This document shows, one piece after another, positions 20,035 to 32,386 of a DNA stretch of 64,000 nucleotides. Under the pieces are notes generated by a model that saw nothing but the letters and a program-made list of their open reading frames with translations, was not told where the DNA came from and made no database searches. The stretch is from positions 2,356,001-2,420,000 of the forward strand of contig NZ_CP019606.1 of NCBI RefSeq assembly GCF_001997345.1, given 5' to 3'. Position 1 is the first letter of the stretch; each line of letters starts with the position of its first letter. The DNA comes from Tessaracoccus aquimaris. GTDB lineage: Bacteria; Actinomycetota; Actinomycetes; Propionibacteriales; Propionibacteriaceae. The translations under genes were made by a program, and so were the position numbers.

Positions 20035-20543
20035 TTCAAGGTCGCGGCGGCGGGCACCGACAGGGAGCCGGTCGAGGTGAAGAGGGTCGCCTGTGCGGGG
20101 TCGAAGCGCCCGTACTGCGGGTTGACGGTGATGTCGGTGTCGGCGAGCGCCTGGGCGACGCCCTGCGCGCCGAGGCTCTGCAGGAGAGAGTTGGTCAGCA
20201 CGGCGGCGCGGCCGAACTCGTTGCAGTCGGCGTTGGCGAGAAGCGGTGTCGTGTCGATACCGATGCCCTGACCGACCTGGAGGATCTGATCGTCGGGCAT
20301 CTGGTCGAACCCGTCGATGAGCGGGGCGAGAGCACGCCCGAGGACGAGCGACTGAGCGATGACGCTGCGATTCACCTGCGACTTGTCGACCCCGATCGCG
20401 CTGGCGCAGCCGGCAACGGTGTTCTCGACCTCGGTAGTGGTCAGCACGCGTCCGTCGACGACGGCGGCGGTCCCGGACGTGGGGCTGCACGCCCCGAGCA
20501 GGGCGACGGCGGCGACGGCGGTAGCGACGCGGATCAGCTTCAT
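20031..20543 (-). CDS. SurA N-terminal-like lipoprotein
   Basis: 170 residues. Signal peptide MKLIRVATAVAAVALLGAC with lipobox LGAC, then a short segment beginning AAVVDGRVLTTTEVE, typical of SurA/PrsA-like chaperone N-terminal domains. No parvulin peptidyl-prolyl isomerase domain follows. ATG 20543 follows GAAGGA. The position between mfd and mazG is common for such proteins in actinomycetes. Probably a lipid-anchored extracytoplasmic chaperone-like protein; function unproven. Confidence 0.75.
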   Translation of the reverse strand: MKLIRVATAVAAVALLGACSPTSGTAAVVDGRVLTTTEVENTVAGCASAIGVDKSQVNRSVIAQSLVLGRALAPLIDGFDQMPDDQILQVGQGIGIDTTPLLANADCNEFGRAAVLTNSLLQSLGAQGVAQALADTDITVNPQYGRFDPAQATLFTSTGSLSVPAAATLK

Positions 20544-20692
20544 CTTCGGTCCTTCATGCGGCAGGGTTCGAACGCGGCGGGCGCGCGTCCGCCAGACTAC
20601 CGCATGCGCGGGCGCCGACCAGAGACGGCGGAACGCCCACCGGCCGCGTCGGATTCCTGTGAAGATGAGCGAAACAACGGAAGGGGACCAGG

Positions 20693-21193
20693 ATGCCCGA
20701 GGCCACCGGAGAGCTACGCGACGGTTCACACATCGCCATCAGCCGCGCCTTCGACGCGCCCATCGAGCGGATCTGGGCGGCCGTGACCGACCCCGCCCTA
20801 CTGCAGCGCTGGTACGGCACCTGGACCGGCGACCCGGCGAGCGGGGAGGTGACCCTGGCGGTCACCAGCGAGGGCGACACCGAGGGTTCGCCGCTGCGGA
20901 TCGACGAGTGTCGCTCCCCCGACCTGCTGCGGGTGACGACCCTGCACCCCGTGTTCCAGTGGCGCCTCGCCCTCGAACTGGCCGAGACCGACGGCGTCAC
21001 GACGCTGACGCTCGTACAGGACTTCGACGAGGGCGACGACGTCTCGTCGATCGGGCCAGGCTGGGAGTACTACCTGGATCGACTGGTCGCCGTCGAGACC
21101 GGAGGCGACCTCGCCGAGGTCAACTTCGAGCGCGACTACTTCCCCGCCCAGCAGCGGTACTACCGCGACCTCGGCGAGGCCATGACCTTCTGA
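20693..21193 (+). CDS. SRPBCC family protein (AHSA1-like)
   Basis: 166-residue protein with the Bet v 1-like fold. It opens with AISRAFDAPIERIWAAVTDP and RWYGTW, ends with a C-terminal helix YYLDRLVAVETGG, and carries a short tail. The family binds hydrophobic ligands or acts as an Hsp90-activator-like domain; no ligand can be assigned. It is the only plus-strand gene in this housekeeping block and converges on mfd. Confidence 0.85.
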   Translation: MPEATGELRDGSHIAISRAFDAPIERIWAAVTDPALLQRWYGTWTGDPASGEVTLAVTSEGDTEGSPLRIDECRSPDLLRVTTLHPVFQWRLALELAETDGVTTLTLVQDFDEGDDVSSIGPGWEYYLDRLVAVETGGDLAEVNFERDYFPAQQRYYRDLGEAMTF

Positions 21194-21208
21194 CGCGAGC
21201 CTTCTTGC

Positions 21209-24709
<3,501 letters not shown>

Positions 24710-24745
24710 GAGTCGTCCTGCCGATGCGTTGGGTTGGGTGAATGC

Positions 24746-24825
24746 TTGAGCAGTTTCCGTCGCTCGTTAGCCTAAGCGGCAACTGTTAGCGCTGCCATCG
24801 TCATCGAGCAACGGAAACTGCTCAA
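24746..24825 (+). repeat. 80-bp palindromic element, copy C
   Basis: TTGAGCAGTTTCCGT / ACGGAAACTGCTCAA form a perfect 15-bp outer stem. The arm sequence differs from copies A and B, but the length is again exactly 80 bp. It ends 3 bp before the pth stop codon. Confidence 0.9.
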
Positions 24826-24828
24826 TTA

Positions 24829-25410
24829 TCAGCCGTTGAAGCGGTTCTGCGTTGCGGTGAGGCCCTCGCGGATGAGGTATTCGACGGCGTCGGCCGCGAC
24901 GGCTGCGTCGACCCTCATCTCGTCGGCCTGGGCGGGCTTCAGCTTGTTGAGGACGTAGTCCGCGGCGGGCTGCCTGCCCGGCGGTCGCCCGATGCCGACG
25001 CGGACCCGGTGAAAGTCGCCGGTGCCGAGGTGCGCGCGGATCGACTTGAGCCCGTTGTGCCCGTTGTCGCCTCCCCCGGTCTTGACGCGAAGTCGCCCCG
25101 CATCGAGATCGAGTTCGTCGTGGATCACGATGACGTGGTCGACGGGGATCTTGTGGAAGGCGGCGATCGCCTTCACGGCCGTGCCCGAGTCGTTCATGAA
25201 GGTGGTCGGCTTGGCGAGCACCAGTTTGATCGGCTCAGGGCCGGGCAGGGTGACTGTCGCCACTTCCGCCCGCTGCCTCGAGTTGAGGGAAAAGGAGGAA
25301 CCGTAGCGATCCGCAAGGTCCGCTACGGCCCAGAAACCGACGTTGTGCCGGGTGAAGTCGTAGGTCGGGCCCGGGTTTCCGAGCCCGACCACGAGGTAGG
25401 GAGTGTTCAC
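24829..25410 (-). CDS. pth: Peptidyl-tRNA hydrolase
   Basis: 193-residue enzyme that recycles peptidyl-tRNA by cleaving the ester bond. Signature VGLGNPGPTYDFTRHNVGFWAV contains the catalytic His region. KPTTFMNDSG, HDELDLDAGRLRVKTGGGDNG and the C-terminal DYVLNKLKPAQ helix complete the family pattern. GTG 25410 overlaps the rplY stop (GTGA), the conserved rplY-pth-mfd order. Confidence 0.97.
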   Translation of the reverse strand: MNTPYLVVGLGNPGPTYDFTRHNVGFWAVADLADRYGSSFSLNSRQRAEVATVTLPGPEPIKLVLAKPTTFMNDSGTAVKAIAAFHKIPVDHVIVIHDELDLDAGRLRVKTGGGDNGHNGLKSIRAHLGTGDFHRVRVGIGRPPGRQPAADYVLNKLKPAQADEMRVDAAVAADAVEYLIREGLTATQNRFNG

Positions 25411-26027
25411 TCGCCCGCTTCGTCGCCTTCAGCAGCCTCAGCAGCGCCACCCTCGGCGCCCTCTTCAGCCTCGGTCTCCTCGGCCACGGGGATCACGACG
25501 ACCGACAGCACGAGCGCCTCGGGGTCGGCGTTGGCCTCGACGCCCTCAGGCAGCACGACGTCGGAGACGAGGATCTGCGCGCCGATCTCCAGGCCCTCGA
25601 TCGAGACCTCGATCTCGTTGGGGATGTTGGTGGCGGGGGCAAGCACGGGCAGCGCGGTGAGGTCGTGGTTGACCATGGAGCCACGCTCGGCTTCGCCGAC
25701 CAGCAACAGGGCGACGTCGACGGCGACCTTCTCGCCGGCCTTCACCAGGAGGAGGTCGATGTGCTCGATGACCGGGGAGATCGGGTCGCGCTGGACCTGC
25801 TTCGGCAGGGCGAGGACGGGCTTCTTCTCACCCTCGATGGAGATCTCGAGCAGGACGTTGGCGGTACGCAGCGCCAGGAAGGCCTCCTGGGCCGAGAGGG
25901 CCAGGTGGACGGGATCGGTGCCGTGACCGTAGAGGACCGCGGGGGTCTGGCCAGCGCGACGCAGGCGGCGGGCGGCGCCCTTGCCGAACTCGGTGCGGGT
26001 GGTGGCGGTCAGTTTGACGTCTGCCAT
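25407..26027 (-). CDS. rplY: 50S ribosomal protein L25/general stress protein Ctc
   Basis: 206-residue long form of L25, which binds 5S rRNA. The N-terminal L25 domain (residues 1-95, TTRTEFGKGAARRLRRAGQTPAVLYG) is followed by the TL5/Ctc C-terminal beta domain and an acidic Glu/Ala tail (EETEAEEGAEGGAAEAAE). ATG 26027 is chosen over the upstream ATG because GAGGAG lies at the right spacing and homologues begin here. Confidence 0.96.
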   Translation of the reverse strand: MADVKLTATTRTEFGKGAARRLRRAGQTPAVLYGHGTDPVHLALSAQEAFLALRTANVLLEISIEGEKKPVLALPKQVQRDPISPVIEHIDLLLVKAGEKVAVDVALLLVGEAERGSMVNHDLTALPVLAPATNIPNEIEVSIEGLEIGAQILVSDVVLPEGVEANADPEALVLSVVVIPVAEETEAEEGAEGGAAEAAEGDEAGE

Positions 26028-26261
26028 GGGGGATCTCCTCAAGCTCTGAAACAACGGGGCAATGCAACAAAAGCGGACGCCGAGCGAGGAGCGAGCTAGT
26101 CGATCACGGACCCTGGGGGTCCCTCGCCAGGCAACTGGAACAGCTTACCTCAGGAGAATCGGGTGGCCGAAATCGCCCGGGTCGCCCGGTTGGTTGACGC
26201 GGGAACGCAGGTCGCACGGGCGGCAATCCGTGTCGACGAGCTCCTGAAACTGAGGCGAACG

Positions 26262-26705
26262 ACGAGACACCGGGCCGACCCGGACGGACGACCGGCGGCC
26301 TCAACAACCCGACCACCCGACGCCGAACGCCAGCAACGCGAACCAGCCAAGGAGCCGCCGGGCGACCTCCCAGGCCCGACCGCCACCGACACGAGCAGCG
26401 GCAGAACAGCAGCGGAACGCGACGTGCCGGAAGTAACGGCCACTAGCCCTCCAGTCGCCCCGTCCGCGCAGCACGCCAGACTCAGCCAGGGACCCAACGA
26501 CACACGCCTCCAGGGGCCCGACCCCAACGGGGCGACCGGAAGGGCGCAGGCCGCGGTCGTGAGTACCCACCCGAGCACGGCACCCGACCACAGGCAGACG
26601 ACCCGACACCGGGCAGACCCGGACGGACGACCGGCGGCCTCAACAACCCGACCACCCGACGACCGGACTCCGGCAACGCGAACCAGCCAAGGAGCCGCCG
26701 GGCGA
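26262..26705. repeat. Pair of long direct repeats about 339 bp apart
   Basis: A block of about 105 bp occurs at 26262-26368 and 26601-26705. Shared marker strings include GACCCGGACGGACGACCGG and GCGAACCAGCCAAGGAGCCG. The copies differ by scattered substitutions and an indel. Confidence 0.8.
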
Positions 26706-26796
26706 CCGGCCGGGGCTGACCGCAACCCAGCGCAGGGCAGCGTCGAGACAACACGGGCTCAGGTAACCGACGCTGCCCGAGACGCACCGAAGGGTC

Positions 26797-27013
26797 ACGA
26801 GGTATCGACCGATGAAGCGACGCGCAGCGCCGCGGCATGGCTCAACCAACGGACCCTCTGGCCAGTCCAGGCAAAGACCAACCCCTGACAAGACCGACTG
26901 AAAGGTCACGAGGTTTCGACCGATGAAACGACGCTCCGCGTCCCTTCATGGCTCAACCAGCGAACACGACCGATGAAGCGACGCGCAGCGCCGCTGCATG
27001 GCTCGACCAACGG
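26797..27013. repeat. Hairpin repeat family 2 (three units, one partial)
   Basis: Units of about 50 bp beginning GGTNTCGACCGATG and ending CATGGCTCAACCA, at about 26799 and 26909, with a partial unit at about 26968. The same family occurs at 36.1-36.8 kb. Within a unit the bases after GATG and before CATGG tend to be complementary (for example GATGAAACGAC with GTCCCTTCAT), suggesting a conserved hairpin. Confidence 0.7.
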
Positions 27014-27014
27014 A

Positions 27015-27995
27015 TCAGGCCTGGGCGTTGACCTCGTAGGACGTGTTGGTGGCCTCGAAGAAGTTGACGAGCTGGAGGGTGTCGTTTGCCGCGGCCATCC
27101 ATTTGGCCGGGTTCGCCGTGTTGTAGTGCGGCTCGAAGCCGAGCTCCTCCAGCCGCCGGTCCGCCAGGTACTTCACATAGTCGTTGACGTACTCCGCGTT
27201 CAACCCCAGGATCCCGTTCGGCAGCATGTCCCGGTTGTAGCGCTCCTCCATCTCCACCGCGTCGAGGATCATTCCCCGGATCTCGTCCGCGAACTCGTCC
27301 GTGGCGACCTCAGGGTTCTCGTCCAACACCGTCAAGATCAGGTTGATCCCGAACTTCAGGTGCAGGCTCTCGTCCCGCACGATCCAGTCGATCAGCGACC
27401 CGAAGTTCCGCAGCAGGTTCCGCTGGCGGAACGACAGCGCCACCATGAACCCCGAGTAGAACCAGATCCCCTCCAGGATCACGTTGTAGGCGACCAGGTT
27501 CCGCACGAAGTCCCGCTTGCCCTCGACGGTCGAGATGTCGAGCGTCTCCTCCGTCATCCGCTTGATGTAGGCGACCTCGAACTCCTCCTTCGCCGCCATC
27601 GACGGCACCGTCACGTGCGACTCGTAGGCCGCCTTCCTGTCGATCGGGAACGTCTCGAGCACGTACTCGAAAGCCATGCAGTGGTTCGCCTCCTCCCACA
27701 TCTGCTTAGCCAGGTACAGGTGGCACTCGGCGGCGTTCAGGTAGGGGTAGACGCCGAACGCGAGGGCCTTGTTGACCAGCAGCTCGTTCGGGTTGAAGTA
27801 GCTCATCAGGTACGTCAGGGCGTGGCGTTCGTCGTCGCTCATCCTGGCGAAGTCGGCGAGGTCCTCGCCGAGCTGGATCTCGTTGGGGAACCAGGTGTTG
27901 GCGACCGCCTGGTTGTACAGGTCGTAGGCCCAGGGGTAGGTGACGGGCTTGAGCAGCAGCCCTTCCTGGATGCCGGTGCCGAGGATCGAGGTCAT
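27015..27995 (-). CDS. nrdB: Ribonucleotide reductase beta subunit, class Ic-like (no radical Tyr)
   Basis: 326-residue R2 subunit that houses the dimetal cofactor starting radical chemistry for dNTP synthesis. Metal-ligand motifs visible: Glu in FNPNELLVNK, EEANH, EGIWFYSGF and RDESLH. In the EEANHCMAF segment the position four after the His, where class Ia/Ib R2 has the radical Tyr, is Phe. The first ligand appears to be Glu. Both match the Mn/Fe class Ic type known from Chlamydia. ATG 27995 has AGGAG upstream. nrdA lies 26 bp upstream in the same operon, under a cobalamin riboswitch. Confidence 0.92.
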   Translation of the reverse strand: MTSILGTGIQEGLLLKPVTYPWAYDLYNQAVANTWFPNEIQLGEDLADFARMSDDERHALTYLMSYFNPNELLVNKALAFGVYPYLNAAECHLYLAKQMWEEANHCMAFEYVLETFPIDRKAAYESHVTVPSMAAKEEFEVAYIKRMTEETLDISTVEGKRDFVRNLVAYNVILEGIWFYSGFMVALSFRQRNLLRNFGSLIDWIVRDESLHLKFGINLILTVLDENPEVATDEFADEIRGMILDAVEMEERYNRDMLPNGILGLNAEYVNDYVKYLADRRLEELGFEPHYNTANPAKWMAAANDTLQLVNFFEATNTSYEVNAQA

Positions 27996-28021
27996 GGTGG
28001 ATTCTCCTGATGTGGTGGTGG

Positions 28022-30604
28022 TCACTGGCACGACTCGCACTGCAGGCGTTCCTGCGGGTCGACGGGGCAGCCGGTCTCGTCGACCTCCACCTCGAGCGTG
28101 ATGGCCGACCCGACGACCGGCAGCAGGGCGGGGGCGGCCACCGCGGCCGAGGCGACAGGTGCGGCGACGGTGGCAGCGGCCGGGCGCGACCCGAACCCAC
28201 GCCGTCGACCCGAAGACGCCCCCGCCAGGTCGGCGCTCTTGTTGACGGCGACCGTGCTCTGCTCCGCGGTGTGGCGGGGCATCATGTGCAGGTAGTAGGT
28301 CGTCTTGACGCCCATCCGCCAGGCGAGTTGGTACAGGTCCACCATGGTCGACACGTTGCGGTCGGCGAGGTAGATGTTGCGGCTGATGGCCTGGTCGATC
28401 CACTTCTGGGCGCGCGCCGCGACGTGCAGGAACGACGCCGGATCTACCTGGAAGCTTGTGCGGTAGGTGCGACGCAGTTCCTCCGGGATCCCGTCGACCT
28501 TGGCGAGGTCGCCCTGGGCGCGCAGCAGGTCGCCGCGCTTGGCCTCCCACAGACCCAGGCGCTTCAGGTCGGCGACCAGGTTGCGGTTGACCTCCAGGAA
28601 CTTGCCGGACGAGGTGGCGCGGCTGAAGATCTGGGAGAACTGCGGGTCGAGGCCCGGCGTGGTGCCAGCGACCAGCCCGATCGACGCGGTGGGGGCGACG
28701 GCCATCAGGGTCGCGTTGCGCACTCCCCCGGCGACCCGGGCGCGCAGGTGGTCCCAGTCGAGCCGGACGGTGCGGTCGACGTCGACGCTGATGCCACGGT
28801 CGCGCTCGAGGCGGTCGAGCGTGTCGATCGGCACGAGGCCCTTCGACCATCCCGATCCCTGGAAGTTGGGGTAGGCGCCACGCTCGGCGGCGAGGTCGCA
28901 GGACGCGTCGATGGCGTGCCAAGAAACGAACTCGGTGATCTGGTCGATCAGCGCGTAGGACTCCTCCGAGTCGTACGGGTGTCCGAGCCGCTCGAGGATG
29001 TCGGTGAAGCCCATCACGCCCAGCCCGACGGCACGGTTGTCGCGGTTTGCGGTCTCGGCCTCGTAAACCGAGGAGATGGTGATGTCGACGAGGTTGTCGA
29101 GTTGGCGCACCGCGGTGCGGACGGTGTCTGCGAGGCCGTCCCAGTCGATGCCGAGCGCGCCTTCGTCGCCGATCAGGTGGCGGGACAGGTTGACCGACGC
29201 GAGGTTGCACACGGCGATCGAGTCGCGGTCCTGCGGCAGGCAGATCTCGGTGCAGAGGTTCGACAGGTGGATGGTGCCCGTGTTGTCGTTCAACGCCCGG
29301 GTGTTGATCGCGTCCTTCCACGTCAGCCACGGGTGCGACGTCGTCTGCAGCGTGACGAGGATCGACGTGTACTGCTCGCGCGCCTTGACCTTGACGAAGC
29401 GGCGCAGTTCGCCTGCCTCGGCCATCGCGACGTACTCGCGGTAGCGCGCGGAGAACTCGGCGCCGTACAACTCGGTCAGGTCGTCGACCTCCAGCGGGTC
29501 GAACAGGTACCAGTAGTCGTCGGCGGCCACGCGGGCCATGAACTCGTCGGAGATCCACACTGCGGTGTTGGCGGTGCGGGTGCGGCGGTAGGGGTCGCCG
29601 GAGTTCTGCCGCAGGTCGAGGAACTGCGGGAAGTCGAGGTGCCAGTTCTCCATGTAGAAGCACAGTGCGCCGAACTTCTTCCCGCCCCGCGACACGGCCC
29701 GCAGCGTCGAGTCGATGGTGTGCATGAACGGGATCGGCCCGGTCGAGGTGGTGTTGTTGGAGCGGATCGGCGACCCCTCGCTGCGCAGCTTCGACACCGA
29801 GAGCCCGATGCCGCCGGTGCCCTTCGTCAGCCACATCACGTCGCGCACCGACTTGGCGATGTGCTCGATGTCGTCCTCCATCTGCATCACGAAGCAGTTG
29901 GAGAGCTGCGCGTAAGCGGTACCGGCGTTGACGAGGGTCGATCCGGCCGCAAGGTAGCGCAGTCTGCTCATCGCCTCGTAGAAGCCAAGCGCGGTGGCGG
30001 TCGGGTCGATCTCGTTGAGGGAGAGCCCCATGGCCACTCGCATCCAGAAGAACTGCGGGACCTCGAGCACCTGCCGCCCTTCGCCCTGCAGGAGGTACCT
30101 GTTGCGCATCGTCTGGACGCCGATGTAGCGCAGCAGGTCGTCGCGCTCGGGGCGCAGCGCCGACGCGAGCGCGGGCAGGTCGAACATCTCGGCGAGCCGC
30201 GTGTCGAGGAGACCGCTCGCGACGCCTCGCTCGATGCAGCCGGGAAAGTGCTCGACGTGCAGCGCGCGGACCGTCTCGGGGGCGCCGTCACCGAAGAGGT
30301 CGTGCGTGTCGCCGAAGACCTGCTTGTAGAGGTGCTTGGTCAACAGCCGCGCCGCGATGGTGTCGAAGGCGGGATCGTCCTTGACGTTGCCGAGCGCCAC
30401 CTGGATGACGGCCTCGTCGAGCTGGCTTGTGGAGATGCCGTCGAAGAGGGTGATCTCGACCTCGGAGCGAAGCTGGACGGCCTGCGTGACGGCATCGTCA
30501 AGGCCGCGCGCGGCGTCGGCGATGGAGGTGGCGACCTCGGCGCCGTCGTACGGGGTCAGCGATCCGTCCCTCTTGAGGACGCGGATATCGGTCGGTGTGC
30601 TCAT
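28022..30604 (-). CDS. nrdA: Ribonucleoside-diphosphate reductase alpha subunit
   Basis: 860-residue catalytic subunit reducing ribonucleotides to deoxyribonucleotides. An N-terminal ATP-cone (residues 1-95, allosteric activity site, VLKRDGSLTPYDGAEV) is followed by the R1 barrel with active-site cysteines in LSNCFVM and SNLCTEICLP and the radical-transfer Tyr pair near KTTYYLHMMPR. An Ala/Val-rich linker leads to a C-terminal CESC redox pair that re-reduces the active site. The gene is followed by nrdB. Expression is predicted to be shut down by adenosylcobalamin through the leader riboswitch and tuned by NrdR. Confidence 0.96.
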   Translation of the reverse strand: MSTPTDIRVLKRDGSLTPYDGAEVATSIADAARGLDDAVTQAVQLRSEVEITLFDGISTSQLDEAVIQVALGNVKDDPAFDTIAARLLTKHLYKQVFGDTHDLFGDGAPETVRALHVEHFPGCIERGVASGLLDTRLAEMFDLPALASALRPERDDLLRYIGVQTMRNRYLLQGEGRQVLEVPQFFWMRVAMGLSLNEIDPTATALGFYEAMSRLRYLAAGSTLVNAGTAYAQLSNCFVMQMEDDIEHIAKSVRDVMWLTKGTGGIGLSVSKLRSEGSPIRSNNTTSTGPIPFMHTIDSTLRAVSRGGKKFGALCFYMENWHLDFPQFLDLRQNSGDPYRRTRTANTAVWISDEFMARVAADDYWYLFDPLEVDDLTELYGAEFSARYREYVAMAEAGELRRFVKVKAREQYTSILVTLQTTSHPWLTWKDAINTRALNDNTGTIHLSNLCTEICLPQDRDSIAVCNLASVNLSRHLIGDEGALGIDWDGLADTVRTAVRQLDNLVDITISSVYEAETANRDNRAVGLGVMGFTDILERLGHPYDSEESYALIDQITEFVSWHAIDASCDLAAERGAYPNFQGSGWSKGLVPIDTLDRLERDRGISVDVDRTVRLDWDHLRARVAGGVRNATLMAVAPTASIGLVAGTTPGLDPQFSQIFSRATSSGKFLEVNRNLVADLKRLGLWEAKRGDLLRAQGDLAKVDGIPEELRRTYRTSFQVDPASFLHVAARAQKWIDQAISRNIYLADRNVSTMVDLYQLAWRMGVKTTYYLHMMPRHTAEQSTVAVNKSADLAGASSGRRRGFGSRPAAATVAAPVASAAVAAPALLPVVGSAITLEVEVDETGCPVDPQERLQCESCQ

Positions 30605-30715
30605 GGACGTTCCTCGAGAGTCGTTAGCCGCGACCCGCGACCCGTCTCGTCGCCCACCGGCGCCCGCCTCACGGCGCGGCCGACACGCGCCTTTCCCACG
30701 AGGCCACGAATCAGA

Positions 30716-30731
30716 CCCCGAGGTTTCGGGG
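30716..30731 (-). promoter_or_regulatory. Hairpin after the riboswitch, possible expression platform
   Basis: Inverted repeat CCCCGAAACCTCGGGG on the minus strand directly follows the aptamer. It has no U tract, so it may act as an anti-anti-terminator, a Rho-site helper or part of a translational switch. The rest of the leader runs 110 nt to nrdA. Confidence 0.5.
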
Positions 30732-30905
30732 CCACACCTGGCAGGTCTTCGGACTCACGAGCACACCCTGAGGCACCTACTGGCCGTCGCTTCCCGGGAC
30801 GTGGTCCCAGTGCTTCTGACGGCGGTCGTTCTCATTCACCGCTGCGGGGCAGTTCCGGACTCTCACCGGATTCCCTCTTGGCCACCCTTCGGTGGAACCA
30901 AGTGC
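30732..30905 (-). ncRNA. Cobalamin (adenosylcobalamin) riboswitch upstream of nrdAB
   Basis: On the minus strand the conserved B12-box region is clear: GGGAATCCGGTGAGAGTCCG, then GAACTGCCCCGCAGCGGTGA, and after two variable arms GAGTCCGAAGACCTGCC. The order and spacing match the cobalamin riboswitch family. A B12 riboswitch over class I RNR is documented in Streptomyces (nrdABS), where it represses class I when B12 allows the class II enzyme to work. The same logic is inferred here. Confidence 0.93.
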
Positions 30906-30913
30906 GAGATTGA

Positions 30914-30955
30914 GCATATATGCCACTTCGACCACCTGTCCACTACTACATGTAG
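30914..30955 (-). promoter_or_regulatory. nrd promoter with two NrdR-like boxes
   Basis: Two palindromes, CTACATGTAG (30946-30955) and GCATATATGC (30914-30923), have centres 32 bp apart, i.e. three helical turns, as NrdR box pairs do. Between and within them lie TGGACA (minus strand, 30942-30937) and TATATG (30920-30915), 16 bp apart, a fair -35/-10 pair. The proximal box would cover the -10, fitting repression by NrdR, which is not encoded in this window. Confidence 0.65.
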
Positions 30956-31146
30956 ATTTGCCGCCGTTCTGGGGGCGGCGATCGACGTCCTGGGCCCATC
31001 GGGAACACCGCCCACTCCGCAGCGCCGCCTTTGGCCGCGCCGACCATCACGCCGGGTGCGGAGGTGGACGCACCCCTGGGCCGGATGCGTCTGGCACCGA
31101 CATGACCCTAGAGTGACGCCGTACACGACAGACCTGGGGAGGCGCG

Positions 31147-32166
31147 ATGGCACGGCTGAGCATGCGTGACGTCGCGGCACGCGCACAGGTCTCCATCGGC
31201 ACGGTCTCCAATGTCGTCAACAACCCCGACATCGTCCTTCCCGCCACGCGCGAGAAGGTGCAGCAGGCCATCGCCGATCTGGGCTGGGTCCCAAACCAGC
31301 AGGCCCAGCAACTGCGGGCAGGGCGAGGGCGGACGATCGGCCTGGCCGTGATGGACGTCACCAACCCATTCTTCGCGGACCTGCTGCGGGCCGCTCAGGA
31401 CGTGTTGTTCGCCCACGGCTTCCACGCGACCATCGGCGATGCCAACATCGACGAGGCGCGCCAGACCGCGATTCTGCGCACCTTCCTGCAGCAGAGGGTG
31501 CGAGGCGTGATCCTCGGCCCGATCGGGCCGCAACCGTTGGAGGTGGCGGCGCTCGCAAAGGCGCACATCCCGACGGTGCTCGTCGACCGCGCGGCCGACT
31601 CGGTCGAGTGCTGCGCCGTCGGCGTCGACGACGTGGCGGGCGGCAGGATCGCCGTCGAACATCTCGTCTCCCAGGGGCACCGCAGGGTCGCCTTCGTCGG
31701 CGGGCCCAGTTCGTTGAAACAGATCCAGGACCGCCTCGAGGGGGCGCAGGCCGCGGCGCTCGACGGCGGCGCCGACCTGCTGTCCATCTCCGTCCCGCAG
31801 TTGGACTTCGCCTCTGGCCGCCTGGCTGCCGATCAGGTCGTTCTGATGGACCCCCGCGCCCGGCCGACCGGGGTCTTCTGCGCCAACGACCTGGTGGCGA
31901 TCGCGTTCCTGCAGGGGCTCACCGCGCAGGGACTCCGCGTCCCGGACGACATCGCCATCGTCGGCTACGACAACATCGACTTCGCCGCGGCGGCCGCCGT
32001 CCCTCTCTCTTCTGTCGCCCAGCCACGCCAGGATCTCGGCAGGACCGCAGCCGACCTCCTGCTCGCCGAGATCGCCGACGCCGACGCGGACCGCGACCAC
32101 GTGCACACGTCAGTGAGCTTCACCCCCACCCTTGTCGTCCGGGCCTCCAGCGCCCTCACCCGCTAG
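31147..32166 (+). CDS. LacI-family regulator of the rhamnose genes
   Basis: 339 residues. The N-terminal helix-turn-helix (SMRDVAARAQVSIGTVSNVVNN) and hinge helix (NQQAQQLRAG) precede a periplasmic-binding-protein-like effector domain (GLAVMDVTNPFFADLL ... VGYDNIDFAAAAAVPLSS). ATG 31147 has GGGGAGG upstream. It is transcribed toward rhaI, and a perfect LacI-type operator lies in front of rhaI, so it probably represses the rhamnose genes until the inducer binds. Confidence 0.9.
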   Translation: MARLSMRDVAARAQVSIGTVSNVVNNPDIVLPATREKVQQAIADLGWVPNQQAQQLRAGRGRTIGLAVMDVTNPFFADLLRAAQDVLFAHGFHATIGDANIDEARQTAILRTFLQQRVRGVILGPIGPQPLEVAALAKAHIPTVLVDRAADSVECCAVGVDDVAGGRIAVEHLVSQGHRRVAFVGGPSSLKQIQDRLEGAQAAALDGGADLLSISVPQLDFASGRLAADQVVLMDPRARPTGVFCANDLVAIAFLQGLTAQGLRVPDDIAIVGYDNIDFAAAAAVPLSSVAQPRQDLGRTAADLLLAEIADADADRDHVHTSVSFTPTLVVRASSALTR

Positions 32167-32196
32167 CACCGGAAAGGCTGGCCCGCGGGTCTCGCG

Positions 32197-32276
32197 TTGA
32201 GCAGCATTCCGGCCTCGATCGACGACACGCCGAGAGAAACCGCTCTCTAGAGCAACGAACCAGGACTACTGCTCAA
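32197..32276 (+). repeat. 80-bp palindromic element, copy D
   Basis: Begins TTGAGCAGCATTCCGG and ends GACTACTGCTCAA, again exactly 80 bp. It is the most degenerate copy: only the outer 8 bp and scattered inner positions pair. The flanks extend the palindrome (GCG left, CGC right). Lies between lacI and rhaI. Confidence 0.8.
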
Positions 32277-32352
32277 CGCCTTCCCCTGCCATCCCCACCG
32301 CCACGAAGGCACGCTTGACGCGCTCCCGAGATGGGCTGTAGCGTGTGCTCTA

Positions 32353-32366
32353 TTGAAACGATTCAA
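32353..32366 (+). promoter_or_regulatory. LacI-type operator upstream of rhaI
   Basis: TTGAAACGATTCAA, a near-perfect palindrome centred on CG, the hallmark of LacI-family operators. It lies 20 bp before the rhaI start, within the likely promoter or leader, and fits repression by the upstream regulator. Confidence 0.8.
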
Positions 32367-32386
32367 CCTCCAGCGCGGGAGTGCAG

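Larger units (their letters stand above)
26028..27014. other. 987-bp repeat-rich region without a confident gene
   Basis: Upstream of rplY and downstream of nrdB. It holds a palindrome GGACCCTGGGGGTCC (26108-26122), two long direct repeats (26262.., 26601..) and hairpin-repeat units near 26799 and 26909. A plus-strand frame at 26163-26888 is open, but its residues are the translated repeat and lack any family likeness, so it is not called. The rplY promoter should lie near its left end. Confidence 0.6.

Noticed and set aside
26262..26705. Possible CRISPR array
   Set aside because: Only two copies of a long block, with no regular short repeats, no unique spacers and no cas genes nearby.
26163..26888. 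A 241-codon plus-strand open frame after rplY
   Set aside because: It reads through two direct repeats and hairpin units; the translated sequence is itself repeated and Arg/Pro/Thr-rich, with no family likeness and no ribosome-binding site.
27015..29834. A 939-codon frame covering nrdB and running on through nrdA
   Set aside because: Only the C-terminal 326 codons are coding; the remainder is a shadow of nrdA in another frame. nrdB starts at ATG 27995 with AGGAG.
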